A stretch of DNA of 64,000 nucleotides from Nocardioides cavernae (GCF_013410035.1 NZ_JACCBW010000001.1:620001-684000); one strand, 5' to 3'; counted from the stretch's first letter, positions 51,520 to 60,784 are shown. Notes: a model not told the origin generated them from the letters alone. Numbers and translations are program-made.

Positions 51520-52500
51520 CTAGGCGTGACCGTCGAACATGGAGGTGACCGAGCCGTCCTCGAACACCTCGCGGATCGCCCGCGCGATGAGCGGCGCGAT
51601 CGAGAGCGTGGTCAGCTTGTCGAACTGCTTGTCCGCGGGCACCGGGAGGGTGTTGGTGACCACGACCTCCATCGCGGAGGAGTTCTTCAGCCGGTCGACC
51701 GCGGGGTCGGACAGGATCGGGTGGGTCGCGGCGATGATCACGCCGGCGGCACCGTCGGCCATGCACGCCTCGGCGGCCTTCACGATCGTGCCGCCGGTGT
51801 CGATCATGTCGTCGGTCAGGATGCAGATCTTGCCCGCGACCTCACCGACGACGCGGTTGGCGACGACCTCGTTGGCCACGTCGATGCGCCGGGTCTTGTG
51901 GATGAACGCCAGAGGAGCGCCGCCGAGTCGGGCCGACCAGCGCTCGGCCACCTTGATCCGGCCCGCGTCCGGGGAGACGACCGCGAGCTCCTGGTCGCCG
52001 TACTTCTGCTTGACGTAGTCGGTGAGGATCGGCAGCGCCATCAGGTGGTCGACGGGGCCGTCGAAGAAGCCCTGGATCTGGTCGGCGTGCAGGTCGACGG
52101 TGATCAGGCGGTCGGCGCCGGCGGTCTTGAACAGGTCGGCGACCAGGCGCGCGGAGATGGGCTCGCGGCCGCGGTGCTTCTTGTCCTGGCGCGCATAGCC
52201 GTAGAACGGCATGACCACGGTGATCCGCTTGGCCGAGGCCCGCTTGAGGGCGTCGACCATGATCAGGTGCTCCATGATCCACTCGTTGATCGGAGCGGTG
52301 TGGCTCTGGAGCACGAAGGCGTCGCACCCGCGCACCGACTCCTCGTAGCGGACGTAGAGCTCGCCGTTGGCGAAGGCCCGCGCGTCCTGCGGGACCAGCC
52401 CGCACTCGAGGAGGTCCGCGACCTCGCCCGCCAGCTCGGGGAACGCCCGGCCGCTGAAGACCATCAAGTTCTTCTCGGTGGTGCGCTTCATTCCGGTCAC
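51520..52500 (-). CDS. prs: Ribose-phosphate pyrophosphokinase (PRPP synthase)
   Basis: A 326-residue class-I PRPP synthase making PRPP from ribose-5-phosphate and ATP. Motifs: FANGELYVRYEESVRG, PFYGYARQDKKHRGREP, DLHADQIQGFF and the PRPP loop LTDDMIDTGGT. The GTG at 52500 (VTGMKRT) is chosen because GAGGAG lies 9 bases upstream and it agrees with related actinobacterial starts; an ATG three codons later is the alternative. It follows glmU on the same strand. Confidence 0.96.
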   Translation of the reverse strand: MTGMKRTTEKNLMVFSGRAFPELAGEVADLLECGLVPQDARAFANGELYVRYEESVRGCDAFVLQSHTAPINEWIMEHLIMVDALKRASAKRITVVMPFYGYARQDKKHRGREPISARLVADLFKTAGADRLITVDLHADQIQGFFDGPVDHLMALPILTDYVKQKYGDQELAVVSPDAGRIKVAERWSARLGGAPLAFIHKTRRIDVANEVVANRVVGEVAGKICILTDDMIDTGGTIVKAAEACMADGAAGVIIAATHPILSDPAVDRLKNSSAMEVVVTNTLPVPADKQFDKLTTLSIAPLIARAIREVFEDGSVTSMFDGHA

Positions 52501-52585
52501 GCCACGCGACTCCTCGCTCGGGGGGCAGTTCAGGAGCTGTACGACCTGATTCTGGCCCACGTCCGGGCCGTTCCCAAGACCGGGG

Positions 52586-54022
52586 TCACGACTCGGTCTT
52601 CTCCTGCTGTTCACGCGCCGTTCGGGCCGCCTCGGCCTGCGCCGTGCCCGCCCGCCTCGACTCCGCCCAGCCCTCGAGGTTGCGCTGCGGGGCGCTGCTG
52701 ACGGCGAGCGCACCGGCGGGGACGTTGCGGCGTACGGTCGTCCCGCCCGCCGTGCCGGCGCCGTCGCCGACCTCCACCGGGGCGACGAACGTGTTGTTGG
52801 AACCGGTCTTCGCGTGCCGCCCGATCACGGTGCGGTGCTTCGCGACGCCGTCGTAGTTCGCGAAGATCGTGCCCGCCCCGATGTTGGTGCCCTCCCCGAT
52901 CTCGGCGTCGCCGACGTAGGACAGGTGCGGCACCTTGGCGCCGTCGCCGATCGTGGAGTTCTTGGTCTCGACGAAGGTGCCGATCTTGCCGCCGGTCCCG
53001 AGCTGGGTGCCCGGCCGGAGGTAGGCGAACGGCCCCACCGTCGCCCCCTCGCCGATCACCGCGAGCTCCCCGTGCGTGCGTACGACCCGCGCACCGGCGC
53101 CGACCTCGCAGTCCTTCAGGGTCGTGTCGGGCCCGACCACTGCGTCCTCGTGGACGACGGTCGCGCCGAGCAGCTGGGTGCCCGGGAGGATCGTGGCGTC
53201 CGGCTCGAGGACCACGTCGGCCTCGATCCAGGTCGTCGCGGGGTCCATGACCGTGACGCCGTCCTTCATCCAGCGGGTCACGATGCGACGGTTCAGCTCC
53301 TTGCCGAGCTCGGCGAGCTGGGCGCGGTCGTTGGCCCCCTCGGTCTGGGCGACGTCCTCGATGAGGTGCGCGCCGACCGTCAGACCGTCCTCGCGGGCCA
53401 GGCCGACCGCGTCGGTGAGGTAGTACTCCCCCTTGGCGTTGTCGTTGCCGATCCGCGACAGCGCCGAGACCAGGAACTCCGCGTCGAAGGCGAGGATCCC
53501 CGAGTTGATCTCGTCGATCTCGCGCTGCTCGGGGGTCGCGTCCTTCTCCTCCACGATCGCCTCGACGTCGCCCTCGTGGTTGCGCACGATGCGGCCGTAG
53601 CCGAACGGGTTGGGCACGCGGCCGCTCAGGATGCTCACCGCCCGCTGCGCCGCTTCGTGCTCCTCGGCGAACGCCCGCAGCGACTCGCCCTCGAGCAGCG
53701 GGGTGTCACCGGCGGCGACGATCACGGTGCCGGCGGTCGTCCCGGAGGCCTCCATCGCGATGCGTACGGCGTGCCCGGTGCCCTCCTGCGTCTCCTGGAC
53801 GGCCAGCACCGCGTCCGGCACCAGGTCGGTGATGTGCGGACCCACCTGCTCGCGCTGGTGTCCCACGACGGCGACCACGCTGGTCGGCTCGACGGCCTGC
53901 ACGGCGCGGAGCACGTGACCGATCATGGAACGCCCGGCGACGGGGTGCAGCACCTTCATGGTCTTCGACTTCATGCGGGTGCCGCCGCCGGCGGCGAGGA
54001 CGATGACGGTGAGGTTGTCCAT
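52586..54022 (-). CDS. glmU: Bifunctional GlmU: glucosamine-1-P acetyltransferase / UDP-GlcNAc pyrophosphorylase
   Basis: A 478-residue cytoplasmic enzyme for the last two steps of UDP-GlcNAc synthesis. The uridyltransferase domain begins VIVLAAGGGTRMKSKTMKVLH; the C-terminal left-handed beta-helix (from about residue 245) has FVETKNSTIG and NYDGVAKHRTVIG. It supplies the amino-sugar precursor for peptidoglycan and could also feed the EPS locus. It starts the glmU-prs-rplY-pth group. Confidence 0.97.
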   Translation of the reverse strand: MDNLTVIVLAAGGGTRMKSKTMKVLHPVAGRSMIGHVLRAVQAVEPTSVVAVVGHQREQVGPHITDLVPDAVLAVQETQEGTGHAVRIAMEASGTTAGTVIVAAGDTPLLEGESLRAFAEEHEAAQRAVSILSGRVPNPFGYGRIVRNHEGDVEAIVEEKDATPEQREIDEINSGILAFDAEFLVSALSRIGNDNAKGEYYLTDAVGLAREDGLTVGAHLIEDVAQTEGANDRAQLAELGKELNRRIVTRWMKDGVTVMDPATTWIEADVVLEPDATILPGTQLLGATVVHEDAVVGPDTTLKDCEVGAGARVVRTHGELAVIGEGATVGPFAYLRPGTQLGTGGKIGTFVETKNSTIGDGAKVPHLSYVGDAEIGEGTNIGAGTIFANYDGVAKHRTVIGRHAKTGSNNTFVAPVEVGDGAGTAGGTTVRRNVPAGALAVSSAPQRNLEGWAESRRAGTAQAEAARTAREQQEKTES

Positions 54023-54142
54023 GGCCGCAGTCTGTCACCGCGCCCGGGTGGGGCGAACTCGCTGCGTGGCTCCTGACGGATTTCCACGCGTACGAGTGGA
54101 AATCCATCGCGCCGCCACGGCCGGAGCGGGAACGATGGCGGG

Positions 54143-54664
54143 ATGGACGACGAGGAGTACGCCCGGGAGCTGTTCCGGATCCTCACCCGGCCGCCCGAGC
54201 CCGACCTCGAACCGGGACGGCTGGGTGACGACTGGATCGACCGGAGCGACGGCTTCAGAACCGACGTCCAGGTGGTATCGCTCGAGGTGGTCCCTGGCCC
54301 GTACGGCGCTCAGGTCGACGTGCGCTTCGAGCTCGACGTCCCGGCGGGGTACGACGTACCTGCTCAGGGTCATGTGCTGATGCCGCTCGACGAGGAGTGG
54401 CGCGCCGCGAGCGGATTCGTCGAGCCCGAAGACTATGCGCCGCGCATTGCCGGACGGGTCTCCCGGGCCGCGCGCGAGCACGTGGTCGCGCACACGGGAC
54501 CCCCTCGCCGAGGGTTCGACGTGCCCGACCGCGAGGAGCAGCACGCCCTCCTGCTGCGCGTCCTCGGTCGCCATGGGGAGGTCGAGCACGTCGCGTCCGA
54601 CTGCTACGTCGTCCGGACCGACGGGGACGACGACATGGTCGTGCTCCTGACACCGGAGCAGTAG
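54143..54664 (+). CDS. Hypothetical protein, N-terminal part of an interrupted gene
   Basis: A 173-residue open frame of unknown family, acidic and without signal or membrane segments. It ends at TAG (54662-54664) in the sequence MVVLLTPEQ-stop. The same frame continues uninterrupted for 88 further codons (EQVLRRNGTPHDAVDHYEEL). A TGG in place of TAG would give the natural TPEQWEQVL, so the stop looks like a recent nonsense mutation or a sequencing error. The ATG at 54143 gives a coherent start, MDDEEYAREL. Confidence 0.65.
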   Translation: MDDEEYARELFRILTRPPEPDLEPGRLGDDWIDRSDGFRTDVQVVSLEVVPGPYGAQVDVRFELDVPAGYDVPAQGHVLMPLDEEWRAASGFVEPEDYAPRIAGRVSRAAREHVVAHTGPPRRGFDVPDREEQHALLLRVLGRHGEVEHVASDCYVVRTDGDDDMVVLLTPEQ

Positions 54665-54931
54665 GAGCAGGTCCTCCGTCGCAACGGAACACCTCACGAC
54701 GCAGTCGACCACTACGAGGAGCTCTTCGCCTCGAATCCGGCCGGCCAGCGGTTCTGGATGTTCTGGGAGGGCGACCTCACCTCCTCGACGCGCGAGCAGC
54801 TGCCACCGGTTGCCACACCTCGGCCGTCGTTGCGTGAGATGAGGCGGAGCCTCGACGAGGCCAGGGCGAGCGGGCGCGACTTCGGCTGGTTCGCGTACGA
54901 GCCCACGCGGGACGAGGAGCTCCCCGGGTAG
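54665..54931 (+). pseudogene. C-terminal remnant in the same frame after an amber codon
   Basis: 88 codons in the same frame as the preceding gene, ending at TAG 54929-54931 inside the opposite-strand tRNA-Gln. The translation is protein-like (FWMFWEGDLTSSTREQLPP, DFGWFAYEPTRDEEL). There is no ribosome-binding site of its own. The joined product would be 262 residues. Confidence 0.6.
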
Positions 54932-54998
54932 GAGTCGAACCTACGTCGCTAGTCCTGATTCAAAGTCAGGCGGGCCCTACCGGCAGACCAACCGGGGA
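54920..54998 (-). tRNA. tRNA-Gln (anticodon UUG)
   Basis: The minus strand folds as a cloverleaf. The 7-bp acceptor is TCCCCGG/CCGGGGA with discriminator G. The D-arm is GGTC/GGCC. The anticodon stem CCTGA/TCAGG has loop CTTTGAA (anticodon TTG). The T-arm GTAGG/CCTAC has loop TTCGACT. CCA is not encoded. The variable region is about 9 bases, longer than the usual 4-5, and position 14 is T. Confidence 0.87.
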
Positions 54999-55025
54999 AT
55001 GTGGGAGCAAGCCTAGGGCCCGCCT

Positions 55026-55077
55026 CGGGACGTCATGAGAAATGGTGGTCAGAACCGCCGGTTCCCATGACGTCCCG
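55026..55077. repeat. 52-bp inverted repeat with an inner hairpin
   Basis: CGGGACGTCATG (55026-55037) is complementary to CATGACGTCCCG (55066-55077). Inside, GGTGGT (55044-55049) pairs with ACCGCC (55054-55059) around CAGA. It lies between the divergent tRNA-Gln and ABC genes, so it is less likely a terminator than a regulatory site or a relic repeat. Confidence 0.7.
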
Positions 55078-55163
55078 CCCCAGGTTCGGCGCCCCGGGCG
55101 ACCTTCACCACACCTCCACACGGATCCGGGCGATCCCTGATGCCGGCCGGCCGGCCGGGCCGC

Positions 55164-55169
55164 TAGCGT
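55164..55169 (+). promoter_or_regulatory. Putative -10 box of the ABC operon
   Basis: TAGCGT, 7 bases before the GTG at 55177. No Shine-Dalgarno is present, so a leaderless mRNA is likely. Confidence 0.5.
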
Positions 55170-55176
55170 GGCGGGC

Positions 55177-56136
55177 GTGACGGGGGAACTCATCGGGGGC
55201 CCGGCGGTCATCTCGACCGCGGGACTCACCAAGCACTACGGCAACGTGCACGCGCTGACCGACCTCACGGTCGACGTCGGCGCGGGCGTGACGGGGCTGG
55301 TCGGCGCCAACGGCGCGGGCAAGTCGACGCTCATCAAGATCCTGCTCGGGCTGCTCGAGCCGACGGGCGGGCACGCCCACGTGCTCGGCCACGACATCGA
55401 GCAGCAGAGCCAGGAGATCCGGCGGCTGGTGGGCTACATGCCCGAGCACGACTGCCTGCCGCCCGACGTGAGTGCCAGCGACTTCGTCGTGCACATGGCG
55501 CGGATGTCGGGCCTGGGTGCGTCGGCGGCGCGCGAGCGGGCGGCGGACGTGCTGCGGCACGTCGGCCTCGACGAGGAGCGCTACCGGCCGATGGGGGGCT
55601 ACTCCACCGGCATGAAGCAGCGGGCCAAGCTCGCCCAGGCGCTCGCCCACGACCCGCGCCTGGTCTTCCTCGACGAGCCGACCAACGGCCTCGACCCGGC
55701 GGCGCGCACCGACATGCTGCGCCTCGTCCAGCGCATCGGCAGCGACTTCGGCATCGCCGTCCTGGTCACCTCCCACCTGCTCGGCGAGCTGGAGCAGGTG
55801 AGCGACCACGTCATCGTCCTCGACGGCGGCCACCTCCTGCGCAGCAGCTCGACCGGCGAGTTCACCGAACGCACCGGCAGCCTGCTGGTCGAGGTCGTCG
55901 GCACCGAGACCGAGCGCGACCGCCTCGGCGAGGCACTCGCCCAGCGCGGCCTCACCTGCCGTCCCCGCGGCGCGATGGTCGCGATCGACCCGCCCCCGCC
56001 GGAGCTCGCCGAGGGCGGCGCCGCGCAGGACCTCATCCGCGACGTGGCCGCCGAGCTGGGGCTGGGCCTGATGCGCCTCCAGCCCGACCGGCGCCACCTC
56101 GAGGACGTCTTCCTCGAAGGAGGCACCCGTGTCTGA
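55177..56136 (+). CDS. ABC transporter ATP-binding protein (exporter A)
   Basis: A 319-residue ATPase: Walker A GANGAGKST, signature STGMKQRAKLAQA, Walker B LVFLDEPTNGLDP and switch His in VTSHLLGE. The C-terminal extension is like other DrrA/CcmA-type exporters. The GTG at 55177 is set by the leaderless promoter. It is paired with the permease at 56129; the four-gene run forms two ATPase/permease pairs. Confidence 0.93.
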   Translation: MTGELIGGPAVISTAGLTKHYGNVHALTDLTVDVGAGVTGLVGANGAGKSTLIKILLGLLEPTGGHAHVLGHDIEQQSQEIRRLVGYMPEHDCLPPDVSASDFVVHMARMSGLGASAARERAADVLRHVGLDEERYRPMGGYSTGMKQRAKLAQALAHDPRLVFLDEPTNGLDPAARTDMLRLVQRIGSDFGIAVLVTSHLLGELEQVSDHVIVLDGGHLLRSSSTGEFTERTGSLLVEVVGTETERDRLGEALAQRGLTCRPRGAMVAIDPPPPELAEGGAAQDLIRDVAAELGLGLMRLQPDRRHLEDVFLEGGTRV

Positions 56137-57022
56137 GCTCTCCGGCACCCCCCGCTCCGGGGTCATCCACGACCTCGGCTACCGCCACTTCGACGGCGTG
56201 CGCGAGGGCACGCCCGCGATCGCGCGGACCTTGTTCGTCACCGGCGTGCGCCACGCGTACGGCCTGGGCCGCTCCGGCAAGTCGAAGGTCATGCCGTTCC
56301 TGCTGCTCGCGATGTCGCTGCTGCCCGCGGCGATCGTGGTCGGCGTGGTGGTCCTGACCGGTCTCGACTCGCTGCCGGTGTCATACGCCGACTACACCAA
56401 CCAGACGCAGCTGCTGGTCAGCCTCTTCGCCGCCGCCCAGGCGCCGGTGCTGTTCTCCCGCGACCTGCGCCACCGCTCGATCGTGCTCTACCTCGCGCGA
56501 CCGCTGTCGGCGCCCGTCTTCGCGCTGATGCGGTGGCTGTCCCTCGCGGTGTCGATGCTGGTCTTCACCCTGGTGCCCACCCTCCTGCTCTTCGCCGGCG
56601 CACTCCTGGCCGGGCTGGACAAGAGCGACCAGCTCACCAGCGTGGGCAAGGCGATCGCGCTGCAGGTCCTGCTCGCGGCGATGGTCGCCGGGATCGCCGG
56701 CCTCATCTCGTCGGTCTCGTTGCGCCGCGGGTTCGCCGTCGTCGGGTCCGTGATGGCGTTGATCGTGCTCACCGGGGTCGTCACCGTCGTGCAGAACATC
56801 GCCTACTACGAGGGCGACAGCGAGTCGGGCTCGGTGGCCACGGGCCTCGCGTCACCGTGGTCGCTCCACAACGGCCTCGCCAACGCGTGGGACGCCGGGG
56901 TCGACACCCCCGCCGCCGTGGGAGCCGCGTGGGTCCCGGCGTACGTCATCGTGGCGCTGCTGCTCGTCGCCGGCTGCCTGCTCGGGCTGGTCGCCCGCTT
57001 CCGGAAGGTGGGGTCGCGATGA
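56129..57022 (+). CDS. ABC transporter permease (exporter A)
   Basis: A 297-residue membrane protein with about six helices, of the ABC-2 type. GGAGG precedes the GTG start, which overlaps the end of the ATPase gene by 8 bases. Substrate unknown; it has no lipoprotein or substrate-binding partner here. Confidence 0.9.
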   Translation: MSELSGTPRSGVIHDLGYRHFDGVREGTPAIARTLFVTGVRHAYGLGRSGKSKVMPFLLLAMSLLPAAIVVGVVVLTGLDSLPVSYADYTNQTQLLVSLFAAAQAPVLFSRDLRHRSIVLYLARPLSAPVFALMRWLSLAVSMLVFTLVPTLLLFAGALLAGLDKSDQLTSVGKAIALQVLLAAMVAGIAGLISSVSLRRGFAVVGSVMALIVLTGVVTVVQNIAYYEGDSESGSVATGLASPWSLHNGLANAWDAGVDTPAAVGAAWVPAYVIVALLLVAGCLLGLVARFRKVGSR

Positions 57023-57930
57023 GCACCCTCGTCCTCGACTCGGCCTCGCGCTGGTTCGGCAACGTCGTCGCGGTCAACGACGTCTCCCTGTCCATCGGCC
57101 CCGGGGTCACCGGGCTGCTCGGCCCCAACGGCGCCGGCAAGACGACGCTGATGGCGATGATGTCGGGCTTCCTCGCGCCCTCGTCCGGGCACGTGACGCT
57201 CGACGGCGAGCCGGTGTGGCGCAACACCGAGACCTACCGCCAGGTCGGGCTGGTCCCTGAGCGAGAGCTCAGCTTCGGCTACCTCACCGGTCGCCAGTTC
57301 GTCCGGGCCAACGCCGACCTCCACCGCCTCCCGGACGCGGCCGCCGCGACCGAGCGGATCCTCGAGGTCGCCGACATGGTCGAGCCGGCCAGCCGCCGCC
57401 TCGACACCTACTCCAAGGGCATGCGGCAGCGCGTCAAGATCGCCGCCGCCCTGGTCCACGACCCCTCGGTGCTGCTCCTCGACGAGCCGTTCAACGGGGT
57501 CGACCCGCGCCAGCGGATGCACCTGATGGACCTGCTCCGGCGCCTCGGCGACGAGGGCCGCACGGTCCTGTTCAGCTCGCACATCCTCGAGGAGGTCGAG
57601 CGCCTCGCGCGCCACATCGAGGTCGTGGTCTCCGGGCGGCACGCCGCCTCCGGCGACTTCGGTGCGATCCGCCGGCTGATGACCGACCGGCCGGTGCAGT
57701 ACGCCATCCAGTCCAGCGACGACCGCGCCCTCGCGGCGGCGCTGATGGCGGAGGAGTCGGTCCGCGCGGTGAGCCTGCGCGCCGACGGCCTCGACGTCCA
57801 GGTGGGGGACCTCGGCAGCTTCGCCGTGAGCCTGCCCGGACTCGCCCGGCAGCACGACGTGACCCTGTTCGAGCTCTCCCCCAGCGACGAGTCGCTGGAG
57901 AGCGTCTTCGCCTACCTGGTGGCCCGATGA
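57019..57930 (+). CDS. ABC transporter ATP-binding protein (exporter B)
   Basis: A 303-residue ATPase: Walker A GPNGAGKTT, signature YSKGMRQRVKIAAA, Walker B VLLLDEPFNGVDP and switch FSSHILEE. The ATG overlaps the preceding stop (ATGA). It is paired with the permease at 57927. Sequence differs from the ATPase at 55177, so it is a second exporter, not a duplicate. Confidence 0.93.
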   Translation: MSTLVLDSASRWFGNVVAVNDVSLSIGPGVTGLLGPNGAGKTTLMAMMSGFLAPSSGHVTLDGEPVWRNTETYRQVGLVPERELSFGYLTGRQFVRANADLHRLPDAAAATERILEVADMVEPASRRLDTYSKGMRQRVKIAAALVHDPSVLLLDEPFNGVDPRQRMHLMDLLRRLGDEGRTVLFSSHILEEVERLARHIEVVVSGRHAASGDFGAIRRLMTDRPVQYAIQSSDDRALAAALMAEESVRAVSLRADGLDVQVGDLGSFAVSLPGLARQHDVTLFELSPSDESLESVFAYLVAR

Positions 57931-58628
57931 TGAACGCGACGATCGCCAAGCTGGCGCTGCAGGCCCTCCTGGGCCGGCGCCGCTTCTACGTCCTGCTCGC
58001 CTTTCCCGTCCTGCTGATCGGCCTCGTCGCGCTCGTCACGGCGCTCACCGACGGCGACGCGGCGTACGGCGTCCTGCCCAACCTCGGCTACCCGCTCGTG
58101 CTGCCGCTCGTCGCCATCCTCGCGGCGTCGTCGGTGCTCGGCCCGGAGGTCGACGACGGCTCGATCGTCTACCTGCTCTCCAAGCCGGTGAACCGCTACG
58201 GCGTGGCGGCCAGCAAGTGGGTCGTGGCCCTCGGCGCGACGCTGGTGGCCGGCGCGCTGCCGATCCTCGTCGCCGCGCTGATCACCGGGGACAGCACGCG
58301 GGCACTGGCGCTCTTCGTCGCGTCGACCGTGGCCGGGACGGCGTACGCCGCGCTGTTCCTCGCCATCTCCGCGGTGACCCGCCACGCCGTGATCGCGTCG
58401 CTGATGTTCGTGCTGATCTGGGAGAGCCTGCTCGGCAACCTCTTCAGCGGGATCGCCTGGCTGAGCATCGGCCAGTGGGGGCTGCGGGTCGGGCACGCGA
58501 TCTCCGCGGAGCTCCCCGACCCCGCGAACCTGCCGTACGCCGTCATCGCCAGCCTCGTCGTGACCGTGGTCGGCGTGTGGTTCGCCGGCGACCGGCTCCG
58601 GTCGTTCTCGCTGCGCGGCGAGGACTGA
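57927..58628 (+). CDS. ABC transporter permease (exporter B)
   Basis: A 233-residue ABC-2 type membrane protein with about six hydrophobic segments (VYLLSKPVNRYG between helices). The ATG overlaps the ATPase stop. Last gene of the operon. Confidence 0.9.
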   Translation: MMNATIAKLALQALLGRRRFYVLLAFPVLLIGLVALVTALTDGDAAYGVLPNLGYPLVLPLVAILAASSVLGPEVDDGSIVYLLSKPVNRYGVAASKWVVALGATLVAGALPILVAALITGDSTRALALFVASTVAGTAYAALFLAISAVTRHAVIASLMFVLIWESLLGNLFSGIAWLSIGQWGLRVGHAISAELPDPANLPYAVIASLVVTVVGVWFAGDRLRSFSLRGED

Positions 58629-58635
58629 CGCCGGC

Positions 58636-60174
58636 TCACCCGCCGAACCCGACCCGCGGGTCGATCCCGGTGCGCAGCCGCCACGCGAGGAGGCCCAGGC
58701 GCAGCCCCAGCTGCTGGTCGGCGTCGTCGAGCTCGACCCCGAGCAGGCGCTCGATCCGCTCCAGCCTGTCGTAGAGCGACTGCCGGCGGATGCCGAGGGC
58801 CGACGCGGCCGCGGCCTTGGACGTGCCCAGGGCCAGGTAGGTGTCGAGTGTCCGCAACAGCTCGCTGCGGTGCCGGCTGTCGTGCTCGATGAGCGGTCCG
58901 ACCTGCTCCTCGGCCACGCCCGCCCATGCCGCCGGTCCGAGCGTGGACAGCAGGTGGGGCGCCGCGAGGTCGCGCGCCAGCAGCACGCCGTCGCGACGAC
59001 CCGTGCGCCGGGCGAGCTCCAGCAGCTCGCGCGTGGCGCCCAGCGCCGACCCCAGCTCCGAGGCGTCGAGGACGAGCGGACCGGCGACGACCAGGGCTGG
59101 TGCCGCGCCGTCACCGGTGCCCGCCGCGGCGAGGGCGCGCCCCAGGTCGAGGTGGGCGCCCTCGAGCGCCGAGCGCGCCAGTCCCGGCCGCGGCCACCCG
59201 CGCACGACCGCGACCCCGCGGCTCCCGGAGAAGCCGGCCAGCACAGGCGTCGTGACACCTCGGAGCGCGTCCTCGAGTGCAGGCACCACGTCGGTGAGCG
59301 CCGTACGCGGTTCGACGGCGACGGCGAGGGGCTGCCAGCCGCGGCCGTCCGACGGCGGCCAGCCGAGATCGGTCAGGCGGTCGGTCACCTGGGTGCCGGG
59401 CGGCGGCGTCGCCGCGCAGAGGTCGGAGACCAGCGACTGGCTCGGGCTGGGGCGCTGTCCGAGCGAGCCGGCGCGGCCCAGCTCGAGCGCCACCGCCACC
59501 GCCGCCTGCCGCGCCACGCGTCCGCGCTGGCGGGTCGGGCCACCGAGGAGGTGCAGCGTGCCGACGACGCCGGCCGGCCCGCGTACGGGCTCGGTGACCC
59601 GGGCGTCCTCAGCGACCGACGCAATCGTGCTGCGCTCCACCACCTGGTCGTCCCGGTCGCGCAGCTCCACCTCGCAACCGGCCGCCCGGGAGACCTCGTC
59701 CAGGAGCGCGCGCAGCCCACGGCCGTCGATGACGACCTGGGCGAGGTCGCCCCACGCCGCCCCGCCGCCGGCGTGCGCGCGACGCCGCACGACGAGCTCG
59801 TGGAAGTCCTCCACCATCCGCTCGAACGGCACCACCTGGGTCAGGCCGAGCACCACGAGACCCCGCCTGCGCGCGGCGTCGAGGATGGCTGTCGGGACCT
59901 CGAAGAACGTGCGCCCCAGCTCGAGGGCCAGCGCTGCGAGGCCCGCGTCGGCGAGCTGCTCGACGTAGGCCGCTAGGTGGTCCGACGTGCGACCGTGCAG
60001 GCCCAGGCCGGTGGTCAGCAGCACCTCACCACCGGCGAGCAGGGCACCCATCTCGAAGACCTCCGAGGAGTGCACCCACCGCACCGTCACCCCGTCGGGG
60101 TCGCCGGTGAGCACCCGGACACCGGCCGCCCGGAAGGACGGCAGGGCCAGCACGTCGGGGAGCGGGATCAGCAC
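58636..60174 (-). CDS. PucR-family transcriptional regulator
   Basis: A 512-residue regulator with the PucR N-terminal domain (LPDVLALPSFRAAGVRVLTG, about residues 5-125), a middle GGDEF-like region and a C-terminal helix-turn-helix (LDTYLALGTSKAAAASALGIRRQSLYDRLERIE). Family members control purine or amino-acid catabolism. It diverges from a cytosine deaminase/NCS1 pair, so it probably controls them. A small repeat ACACA-N9-TGTGT (60186-60204) between the genes is a candidate site. The GTG at 60174 follows GGAGG by 5 bases. Confidence 0.9.
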   Translation of the reverse strand: MLIPLPDVLALPSFRAAGVRVLTGDPDGVTVRWVHSSEVFEMGALLAGGEVLLTTGLGLHGRTSDHLAAYVEQLADAGLAALALELGRTFFEVPTAILDAARRRGLVVLGLTQVVPFERMVEDFHELVVRRRAHAGGGAAWGDLAQVVIDGRGLRALLDEVSRAAGCEVELRDRDDQVVERSTIASVAEDARVTEPVRGPAGVVGTLHLLGGPTRQRGRVARQAAVAVALELGRAGSLGQRPSPSQSLVSDLCAATPPPGTQVTDRLTDLGWPPSDGRGWQPLAVAVEPRTALTDVVPALEDALRGVTTPVLAGFSGSRGVAVVRGWPRPGLARSALEGAHLDLGRALAAAGTGDGAAPALVVAGPLVLDASELGSALGATRELLELARRTGRRDGVLLARDLAAPHLLSTLGPAAWAGVAEEQVGPLIEHDSRHRSELLRTLDTYLALGTSKAAAASALGIRRQSLYDRLERIERLLGVELDDADQQLGLRLGLLAWRLRTGIDPRVGFGG

Positions 60175-60325
60175 CTGGACCTCCAACACACACTGACGTT
60201 GTGTCCGGAGACTAGACCCTCTGACCGGGCGAGATGTCCGTTGTCCCGGGCCCGCTCCCTCTGGTGGTGTGAGCGGGCACACATCCCGCGTCGGACGCGG
60301 CACCACCGGACGAAGGACCCCCACC

Positions 60326-60784
60326 ATGATCGACGCAGCGGAGCAGACATTCCTCGACCTCGCGATCGAGCAGGCACGGACCGGGTGGCAGGAGGGCGGC
60401 ATCCCGATCGGTGCCGCACTCGTGCACGACGGCGAGGTGCTCGCCGTCGGCCGCAACCGCCGCGTGCAGATGGGGTCGGCGATCCGGCACGGCGAGACCG
60501 ACTGCATCGAGAACGCCGGTCGCCTCCCGGCACGGATCTATCGGGGCAGCACGCTCTACACGACGCTGTCCCCGTGCTTCATGTGTGCGGGCACGGCCGT
60601 GCTCTACGACATCCCCCGCATCGTCATCGGCGAGAACCGGACCTTCGAGGCCTCCGAGTCGTGGCTCGCCTCCCGCGGGGTCGAGCTCGTCGTGGCCGAC
60701 GACGCCACGTGCAGGTCGCTGATGGACACGATGATCGCCGAGAAGCCGGAGCTCTGGGCCGAGGACATCGGGGAGGAGGCGTGA
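60326..60784 (+). CDS. Nucleoside/cytosine deaminase
   Basis: A 152-residue zinc deaminase of the CDA/TadA fold. Zinc site: H55 and E57 in RHGETD and Cys84/Cys87 in SPCFMCAG. Among this family the small size and the linked NCS1 permease point to cytosine (or another pyrimidine/purine base) deaminase. The ATG at 60326 is preceded by AAGGA. The next gene's GTG overlaps its stop. Confidence 0.88.
   Translation: MIDAAEQTFLDLAIEQARTGWQEGGIPIGAALVHDGEVLAVGRNRRVQMGSAIRHGETDCIENAGRLPARIYRGSTLYTTLSPCFMCAGTAVLYDIPRIVIGENRTFEASESWLASRGVELVVADDATCRSLMDTMIAEKPELWAEDIGEEA

Noticed and set aside
54920..54998. tRNA-Gln as a phage or island attachment site
   Set aside because: No integrase, no duplicated tRNA 3' end and no island border are visible nearby.
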